Origin: Methanomassiliicoccaceae archaeon UBA72
GTDB lineage: Archaea > Thermoplasmatota > Thermoplasmata > Methanomassiliicoccales > Methanomethylophilaceae
Reading direction: 5' to 3'
Length of the DNA stretch: 5,032 nucleotides
Assembly: GCA_002509405.1 (NCBI GenBank)
Contig: DAVO01000031.1
Span: 1 to 5,032 of the forward strand
Below the pieces are notes generated by a model that searched no databases, was not told the DNA's origin, and saw nothing but the letters and a program-made list of their open reading frames with translations. Positions 1-4,270 of this stretch are shown one piece after another. The first letter of the stretch is position 1. The number at the start of each line of letters is the position of its first letter. A program made the translations under genes and the position numbers.

Positions 1-1
1 G

Positions 2-283
2 AAGTCGAACGACATAATGAGCGGCTTCTTCGGCGGCAGGACAGAGCTTTACCAGAGCATCATTCAAAAATACGGCAGTGAGATGGACAGACGCGGTTTC
101 AAGGCACTTTTCGACCTCCTGAAGTTCGGACCTTGCGACGTCAGGATCTGCGAGACCTCGTTCGTGTTCGGGAAAAGGAGCGCCGGAGAGTCCAAACTTA
201 ATAAAACCGTTATACTATCCGTACTGAGACAGTGCGAACCCTTCGGGAAACTGATGGCACGCGTCGCAGGGAGATTCACATGA
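2..283 (+). CDS. C-terminal part of a DPM1-like polyprenyl-phosphate mannosyltransferase (GT2), cut by left edge
   Basis: The reading frame is open from the left edge, so the start lies outside the window; about 93 residues are visible. They begin KSNDIMSGFFGGR, which fits the DPMSGFF segment of dolichol-/polyprenol-phosphate mannose synthases. Later come RGFKALFDLL and a VFGKRSAGESKL stretch, matching the conserved E-x-x-F-x-F-x-x-R-x-x-G-x-S-K-L block of that family. Known family members transfer mannose (sometimes glucose) from a nucleotide sugar to a polyprenyl phosphate at the cytoplasmic face of the membrane, supplying lipid-linked sugar for glycosylation. The protein ends 27 residues after SKL with no hydrophobic segment, so this is the short type without a C-terminal membrane domain. 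The metal-binding DxD region is not visible. Its TGA stop overlaps the next ATG as ATGA, so the two genes are probably co-transcribed and translationally coupled. The sugar transferred cannot be read from this fragment. Confidence 0.85.
   Translation, partial: KSNDIMSGFFGGRTELYQSIIQKYGSEMDRRGFKALFDLLKFGPCDVRICETSFVFGKRSAGESKLNKTVILSVLRQCEPFGKLMARVAGRFT
269..275 (+). promoter_or_regulatory. Ribosome binding site of the GT2 gene
   Basis: GGGAGAT lies a few bases before the ATG at 280 (6 nt between GAG and the A of ATG). It matches most of the archaeal Shine-Dalgarno consensus and decides the start at 280 over the in-frame ATG at 232, which lacks such a site and would overlap the upstream gene by 52 nt. 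Confidence 0.6.
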
Positions 284-1170
284 GTTACGGGACACATGTC
301 ACCATCGGGATCTGCGCGTACAACGAGGAGGCCAACATAGAGCGCTCCGTACGCTCTGTCTACGAACAGAAGACCGATGGTTTCAATATTGACGAGGTCA
401 TCGTCGTCTCGAGCGGCAGCACAGACCGCACTGACGAAATAGTTTCAGGTCTGCTCCCCGAATTCGAAAATCTGAGGTTTCTGCCCCAGGATAAGAGGGA
501 GGGCAAGAACTCGGCGATCAACCTTCTTCTTGACAATAAAAAGACCCAGATAGTCATTCTTCTCAACGCTGACAACGCATTCGGCAACGAAGAATCCCTG
601 AAAAATCTTATACTGCCTTTCTCGGACCCGAAGGTGGGCATCGTCGGCGGACACCCCGTTCCGACCAACGGAAAGGATTCCTTTGCGGGTTTCGCTTCCC
701 ATATGCTCTGGGCAATGCATCATCATGTTTCAATGGTCCATCCCAAGATAGGCGAGCTTGTGGCATTCAGGGATATAGGGACAAGACTGCCTTTGCGTAC
801 ACAGTCCGACGAGGACATACTCCGCATGAATCTGGAAAAGGCGGGTTACACAGGAGTCTACGCAACGGACGCCGTGATCAGGAACAGGGGGCCTGAGACC
901 GTCGCCGACTTCGTCAAGCAACGCACAAGGGTCAACATCGGCGAACGTTACATGAAGAAAGGCTACGGCTACGACATACCTACCTGGAAAAGCAGTCTGC
1001 TGGTGGGCGCAATGTTCGGGGCGGTGAAAGAGATGGGCTTCCACCCGTTGAAGATGTCCGTCACCGCGGCAATGGAGGCTTACGCCAGGCTGAAGGCCTC
1101 CGCCTATGTCATGTCGGACAAGGGCGACATGAGCGTATGGGACCCTGTATCCACCACGAAGAAATTATGA
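280..1170 (+). CDS. Family-2 glycosyltransferase with an altered DxD motif
   Basis: A complete 296-residue protein with the GT-A fold of glycosyltransferase family 2. The N-terminal nucleotide-binding part shows ICAYNEE (residues 11-17) and SSGSTDRT (44-51). The metal-binding loop reads LNADN (95-99), with Asn96 where most relatives have the first Asp of DxD; Asp98 is kept. GGHPVPTN (123-130) and the SDED stretch (176-179) fit the acceptor-side region with the usual E/D-D catalytic acid, and QRTR (214-217) resembles the Q/R-x-x-R-W motif seen in processive and related GT2 enzymes, without the Trp. The tail (about 238-275) is alternately hydrophobic and may sit at the membrane, but no clear transmembrane helix is visible. 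The start at 280 is chosen for its ribosome binding site and the ATGA overlap with the upstream mannosyltransferase. Donor and acceptor cannot be deduced. The neighbouring heptose-nucleotide genes make a heptose or mannose donor conceivable, which is inference only. The 3' end overlaps the convergent gene by 6 nt. Confidence 0.85.
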   Translation: MSYGTHVTIGICAYNEEANIERSVRSVYEQKTDGFNIDEVIVVSSGSTDRTDEIVSGLLPEFENLRFLPQDKREGKNSAINLLLDNKKTQIVILLNADNAFGNEESLKNLILPFSDPKVGIVGGHPVPTNGKDSFAGFASHMLWAMHHHVSMVHPKIGELVAFRDIGTRLPLRTQSDEDILRMNLEKAGYTGVYATDAVIRNRGPETVADFVKQRTRVNIGERYMKKGYGYDIPTWKSSLLVGAMFGAVKEMGFHPLKMSVTAAMEAYARLKASAYVMSDKGDMSVWDPVSTTKKL

Positions 1171-2196
1171 GCCGAGGATTTGGTCGACAGCATCCTTCAG
1201 GGTGAACTTCCCGTCGACGCGTATGGTTCTGCATCCGATGGCGCTTCCGAACTCCATATCTTTCTCGGAATCTCCGACCATATAGGAAACGGATGTGTTT
1301 ATCCCGTGCTTCCTGACTGCGGCGACGCCCATGCCGGCCTCCGGCTTCCTGCAGCCGCACCCGTCCTCGGGCATGTGCGGGCAGTAGAATATGTCGTCTA
1401 TCCTTCCGCCGCCCTCCGCGACCTGGGCTTTCATCTTCTCATGTATCTTTGAAAGCGTCAAGTCATCCAGATATCCCCTTCCGATGCCGGACTGGTTCGT
1501 CACGACTATGACGAGGTATCCCGCATCGTTGAGCCTGGCTATCTGCTCCGGAGCGTATTCGAAGACATTGAAATCTTTCGGATCGCCGCAGTAGGGGACG
1601 TCGGGTGCGATGGTGTTGTCCCTGTCCAGGAAAACAGCCTTCGGACCGTACATCTCCCTCTCGATTATGCCGCATATCGTGTGGCAGGCGACGAAGTAGC
1701 CCTCCTGTATCCTGGGCGTTTCGGTCGTATCGATCGTCACCGCCACGTCGGCGATGTCCTTCATCGTTCCCCCGGGGCCCGTGAAAGATATGGTGGTCGC
1801 ACCTCTCTCTCTGGCGGCCTCCATTGCCAGTATGACATTCTTGGACTTCCCCGATGTGGAAAGGCCGACGACGGCGTCCCCCTTTCTGCATATCGCCTCG
1901 ATCTGGCGCTTGAACACCATATCGTAACTGTAATCGTTGCCTATCGCCGTCACCGGCGCGATGTTGGAAAGACACACGCCCGCCATGGCCGGGCGCTCCA
2001 TCATATATCTGCCCGACAGCTCGGCCGAGATGTGCTGGGCATCGGCGGATGAACCGCCGTTCCCCATGAATATGACCTGTCCGCCGGCCCTGAGCGATGC
2101 GATCATCGCGTCCGCCGCCGCACGTATCTGCTCCGGGTCGATGCCTGTGATCGCCTCTGCGCTCCTCTTCAATTCCTGTTTTATCAAATCATTCAT
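1165..2196 (-). CDS. gmhA-gmhB: Fused sedoheptulose-7-phosphate isomerase / heptose-1,7-bisphosphate phosphatase (GmhA-GmhB)
   Basis: A 343-residue two-domain protein. Residues 1-184 are a SIS domain of the GmhA type: GNGGSSADAQH (45-55), SAELSGRY (57-64), STSGKSKN (113-120) and RIQEGYFVACH (162-172). By comparison with E. coli GmhA, the zinc and catalytic residues His55, Glu59, Gln164 and His172 are all present. GmhA converts sedoheptulose 7-phosphate to D-glycero-D-manno-heptose 7-phosphate. Residues 185-343 are a HAD phosphatase of the GmhB/histidinol-phosphatase group: DRDNT with nucleophile Asp191 and acid Asp193, VVTNQSG (231-237), a zinc loop with Cys272, His274, Cys280 and Cys282, Lys284, and VGDSEKD with Asp309 and Asp313. 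GmhB removes the 7-phosphate of heptose 1,7-bisphosphate. The domains join with almost no linker. The zinc loop is shorter than that of E. coli GmhB. The ATG at 2196 overlaps the kinase stop by 8 nt and has a GGAGGGG site upstream. The HAD half could in principle act on another phosphate, but the context favours heptose. Confidence 0.9.
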   Translation of the reverse strand: MNDLIKQELKRSAEAITGIDPEQIRAAADAMIASLRAGGQVIFMGNGGSSADAQHISAELSGRYMMERPAMAGVCLSNIAPVTAIGNDYSYDMVFKRQIEAICRKGDAVVGLSTSGKSKNVILAMEAARERGATTISFTGPGGTMKDIADVAVTIDTTETPRIQEGYFVACHTICGIIEREMYGPKAVFLDRDNTIAPDVPYCGDPKDFNVFEYAPEQIARLNDAGYLVIVVTNQSGIGRGYLDDLTLSKIHEKMKAQVAEGGGRIDDIFYCPHMPEDGCGCRKPEAGMGVAAVRKHGINTSVSYMVGDSEKDMEFGSAIGCRTIRVDGKFTLKDAVDQILGS

Positions 2197-3196
2197 CGCC
2201 GCCCCTCCATGCCATTACACCGTTCGGTTCGAACAGGAAGTCCGTTATGGTCGCCCCATGTTTCATGAGCTGTTCCGATACGACGAACTTCCTGTCGTAG
2301 TCGCAGATGAAGAACATGAACCCTCCGCCTCCTGCACCCGACACCTTCCCTCCCACGGCCCCCGCGGACAGCGCCGCGTTGTAGAGCTCGTCTATCTTCG
2401 GGTTGGTGATCTTTTCCGAGAACTGCTTCTTGTATTTCCATCCCGCGTCAAGCAACCTGCCCGTTTCGTCGATGTCGTCCTTTTCCAGGGCGGCCGCCAT
2501 CTCGAGGGCGATCTCCTTGCTCATGTCGAGCGCGATTTCATTATCGCCCTTTTTGAAAGATCTCACCTGCGAGTCGATGATGTTTGCAGATTCTCTCGTG
2601 CTGCCCGTGTAGCAAAGGACAGACCTGCACTGTAGCTCGTTGAGGGTGTGCTCCTTTATTTTTATCCTGTTGACATCCACGCCGTCAGACCTGAACTTCA
2701 TCAGGTTGAAGCCTCCGAACACCGCCGCATACTGGTCCTGCTTTCCTCCTTTGAGACCTATGTCTTCCCGTTCCAGCTCATATGCCAGCTGTGCCATGTC
2801 GTTACCTGTCATCTTTTCTCCGATCCATTCGGCGACTGCGGCTATCGCCGCCACGATGACCGTAGAAGATCCTCCCAGACCGGACCCGGGAGGGGCGTCC
2901 GACTGCAGGAGCATTTTGAACCCTTCTTTTATCTCGAAGTGGTTGGTCACCGCTTTGACCAGGTCCATGTTCCCGTCCAGCGGCAGGGGGCCGCCATCAA
3001 GAGGTGCCTCGTACTTTCCATAGTGCGTAGATTCTATGGACATTTTCTGCGTGTCGTTGGGGGTGATCGTGCAGTAAGCGTATTTCGAAATGGTGGAATT
3101 GAACACTGCTCCCCCTTTCTGCGAGGCGTAGGGGTCCACGTCGGTCCCGCCTCCGGCCATGCCCAACCTAAGGGGCGCCCTTGAACGTATATACAT
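2189..3196 (-). CDS. hddA: D-glycero-alpha-D-manno-heptose-7-phosphate kinase (GHMP kinase, HddA type)
   Basis: A 335-residue GHMP-superfamily kinase, close to the usual HddA length. Motif 1 is RAPLRLGMAGGGTD (6-19), typical of HddA and related sugar kinases. The ATP-binding glycine loop is PPGSGLGGSST (102-112). GGKQDQYAA (150-158) carries the likely catalytic Asp154, followed by FGGFN, and motif 3 is GGKVSGAGGGGF (282-293). HddA phosphorylates D-glycero-D-manno-heptose 7-phosphate at C1 with ATP, giving the alpha-1,7-bisphosphate, the second step of GDP-heptose synthesis; the enzyme is cytoplasmic. The start is taken as the ATG at 3196, which overlaps the nucleotidyltransferase stop by one base (TGATG) and has a strong GAGGTGA site. 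A GTG at 3199 would add one residue and cannot be excluded. The adjoining isomerase-phosphatase and nucleotidyltransferase genes fit the heptose assignment well. A kinase for fucose or another hexose is the main alternative, since these share motif 1. Confidence 0.87.
   Translation of the reverse strand: MYIRSRAPLRLGMAGGGTDVDPYASQKGGAVFNSTISKYAYCTITPNDTQKMSIESTHYGKYEAPLDGGPLPLDGNMDLVKAVTNHFEIKEGFKMLLQSDAPPGSGLGGSSTVIVAAIAAVAEWIGEKMTGNDMAQLAYELEREDIGLKGGKQDQYAAVFGGFNLMKFRSDGVDVNRIKIKEHTLNELQCRSVLCYTGSTRESANIIDSQVRSFKKGDNEIALDMSKEIALEMAAALEKDDIDETGRLLDAGWKYKKQFSEKITNPKIDELYNAALSAGAVGGKVSGAGGGGFMFFICDYDRKFVVSEQLMKHGATITDFLFEPNGVMAWRGGDE
2202..2208 (-). promoter_or_regulatory. Ribosome binding site of the gmhA-gmhB fusion gene
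   Basis: GGAGGGG on the minus strand ends 5 nt before the ATG at 2196 and lies inside the last codons of the kinase gene. It supports the start at 2196 and, with the 8-nt gene overlap, translational coupling of the kinase with the fused isomerase-phosphatase. Confidence 0.6.
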
Positions 3197-4236
3197 CACT
3201 TCTTCACCTCGTTATCGATGATCGCGGTCCCAGGCGGCACAAGGGTCCCGTCTCCGAGCACGGACCTCACGATGGTCGATCCGGGAGATATCTTGCAGCC
3301 TTTACCCAGAATACTGTCGCTGATCTCGGCTTCCTCGACCCTGCAGTTCCGCATGACCAAAGACCCTTTTAACCTGCTCCCCGCAACCACGCATTCCTTA
3401 AGTATCACAGAGGACTCGGAAAAAGAGTCGGATATTACGGACCCTTCGCCTAAGAAGAACGGCCCCCCTATCTCTGTCCGTATGGCGCCATTTTCCGTCG
3501 GGCCCTCTTTTCCGAACAGCCTCTCGGCGGCCGAAAGGTTCGCACCTATCAGGTCCGAGGGGCGGCCGACGTCGCGCCACATCCCCTTCAGGCCGTATCC
3601 CTGTATCCTCTCGCCCCTCTCCATGAGCCTGGGTATCAGCTCCTTTGAAAGATCGTACTGGGAGTTCTCGGGCACCAGCCCCAGGATTTTTTTTTCCAGG
3701 ACGTAGACGCCTGCGTTTATCAGATTGGAGAATGCCTCTTCGGGCTTGGGCTTCTCCTTGAACTCGGATATCCTTCCGTCCGGCCCGACTCTCGCGATCC
3801 CGAACTCGCAGGGGTTGTCGACCGGCGTGAGGGACATTGTGACGGCCGCCCCCGACGAGAAATGCTCCCTTATCTCGTCTTTGACGTCGATATCGGCGAA
3901 AACGTCACCGTTGGCCGCCACGAACGTCTCTCCCAGCATGTTCTCGACCTTTTTTATGGCCCCGGCGGTCCCCAGAGGCTCGTCTTCGAACGAATAAGAT
4001 ATTTCTATGCCGATATGTGAGCCGTCGCCGATCGCTTCCACCAGCTGCTGGGACCTGTATCCGCAGGCCAATATCACTTTTTTGATGCCGGCCGCCGCCA
4101 CGGACTCTATCAGATACATCAGGCAGGGCTTGTCGAGCACCGGTAGCGCTGGCTTGGGGCAGGTCTCGGTCAGCGGCCTCAGCCTTGTGCCCCTGCCTCC
4201 GACCATGATGACTGCCTGGTCGATCCTTTTTGTCAT
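3196..4236 (-). CDS. Sugar-1-phosphate nucleotidyltransferase, probable heptose-1-phosphate guanylyltransferase (HddC role)
   Basis: A 346-residue protein with two parts. The N-terminal RmlA/GMP-pyrophosphorylase-type domain has GGRGTRLRPL (13-22), the PKP loop (27-29), PLGTAG (87-92), NGD with metal ligand Asp111, FKEKP (159-163), NAGVYV (174-179) and WRDVGRP (220-226). The C-terminal part (about 256-338) consists of hexapeptide-like repeats, consistent with a left-handed beta-helix. Such enzymes join a sugar 1-phosphate to NTP, releasing pyrophosphate. Architecture and motifs match archaeal mannose- or glucose-1-phosphate nucleotidyltransferases, whereas the HddC proteins I know from bacteria are shorter and lack the beta-helix. 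Placement ahead of HddA and GmhA-GmhB with a 1-nt overlap argues that it performs the guanylyltransferase step of GDP-heptose synthesis. Making GDP-mannose for the nearby mannosyltransferase is the main alternative, and dual use is possible. The ATG at 4236 is chosen because a GGTGGTGAT site precedes it; an upstream TTG at 4251 is rejected. Codons 181-184 contain a run of nine A. Confidence 0.85.
   Translation of the reverse strand: MTKRIDQAVIMVGGRGTRLRPLTETCPKPALPVLDKPCLMYLIESVAAAGIKKVILACGYRSQQLVEAIGDGSHIGIEISYSFEDEPLGTAGAIKKVENMLGETFVAANGDVFADIDVKDEIREHFSSGAAVTMSLTPVDNPCEFGIARVGPDGRISEFKEKPKPEEAFSNLINAGVYVLEKKILGLVPENSQYDLSKELIPRLMERGERIQGYGLKGMWRDVGRPSDLIGANLSAAERLFGKEGPTENGAIRTEIGGPFFLGEGSVISDSFSESSVILKECVVAGSRLKGSLVMRNCRVEEAEISDSILGKGCKISPGSTIVRSVLGDGTLVPPGTAIIDNEVKK
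3204..3210 (-). promoter_or_regulatory. Ribosome binding site of hddA
   Basis: GAGGTGA on the minus strand, inside the last codons of the upstream nucleotidyltransferase gene, is a near-perfect archaeal Shine-Dalgarno sequence. It stands 7 nt before the ATG at 3196 (4 nt before the GTG at 3199), which favours the ATG. Confidence 0.7.
3687..3695 (-). repeat. Nine-A homopolymer inside the nucleotidyltransferase gene
   Basis: On the coding strand nine consecutive A fall in the codons for Glu181, Lys182, Lys183 and Ile184, reading GAA AAA AAA ATC. On the + strand the run is flanked on both sides by CCAGG (3681-3685 and 3696-3700). It is the longest homopolymer I see in the window and contains the classic slippery pattern A-AAA-AAA. 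Confidence 0.9.
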
Positions 4237-4239
4237 TGT

Positions 4240-4248
4240 ATCACCACC
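4240..4248 (-). promoter_or_regulatory. Ribosome binding site of the nucleotidyltransferase gene
   Basis: GGTGGTGAT on the minus strand differs from the archaeal consensus GGAGGTGAT by one base and stands 3 nt before the ATG at 4236 (5 nt from the GGTG core). It fixes the start at 4236. A TTG start at 4251 would place the site inside the coding region. Confidence 0.75.
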
Positions 4249-4250
4249 CA

Positions 4251-4263
4251 AACGACGTACGTT
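4251..4263 (-). repeat. Short inverted repeat in the 30-nt spacer
   Basis: AACGTACGTCGTT contains the perfect 8-base palindrome ACGTACGT (4255-4262) and AACG/CGTT arms around a 5-nt core. It sits between the possible TATA box and the ribosome binding site, where a regulator could bind. It is short enough to occur by chance, and no regulator family is recognised. Confidence 0.3.
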
Positions 4264-4270
4264 ATATTAA
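4262..4270 (-). promoter_or_regulatory. Possible archaeal TATA box before the heptose gene set
   Basis: The minus-strand sequence TTAATATAA, preceded by the purine-rich CGAAA, resembles an archaeal TATA element with a BRE-like flank. It overlaps the TAA stop of the DUF89 gene. The expected start of transcription, about 25 nt downstream, would fall near 4239-4242, only a few bases before the ATG and inside the ribosome binding site. It may give a nearly leaderless transcript or may simply be AT-rich spacer within a larger operon. Confidence 0.35.

Noticed and set aside
232..279. Longer N-terminus for the GT2 gene starting at the ATG at 232
   Set aside because: It would overlap the upstream gene by 52 nt, lacks a ribosome binding site, and adds 16 basic residues before a typical GT2 start; the ATG at 280 has GGGAG and an ATGA coupling overlap.
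64..1044. Minus-strand open frames opposite the glycosyltransferase genes (64-297, 360-668, 445-726, 730-1044)
   Set aside because: They overlap strong GT2 coding sequence, have no ribosome binding site that I can see and no domain motifs.
1937..3184. Long open frames on the + strand (1937-2635, 2640-3023, 2648-3184)
   Set aside because: They lie opposite the well-supported hddA and gmhA-gmhB genes, show no recognisable family motifs, and are the kind of antisense frames expected in GC-rich coding DNA.
3681..3700. Poly-T run as a transcription terminator on the + strand
   Set aside because: Archaeal termination can occur at T-runs, but no + strand gene reads into this site from nearby, and on the minus coding strand the run is poly-A within a conserved domain.
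4237..4251. TTG start at 4251 for the nucleotidyltransferase
   Set aside because: The added codons are the GGTGGTGAT ribosome binding site itself, and the ATG at 4236 is ideally placed behind it.
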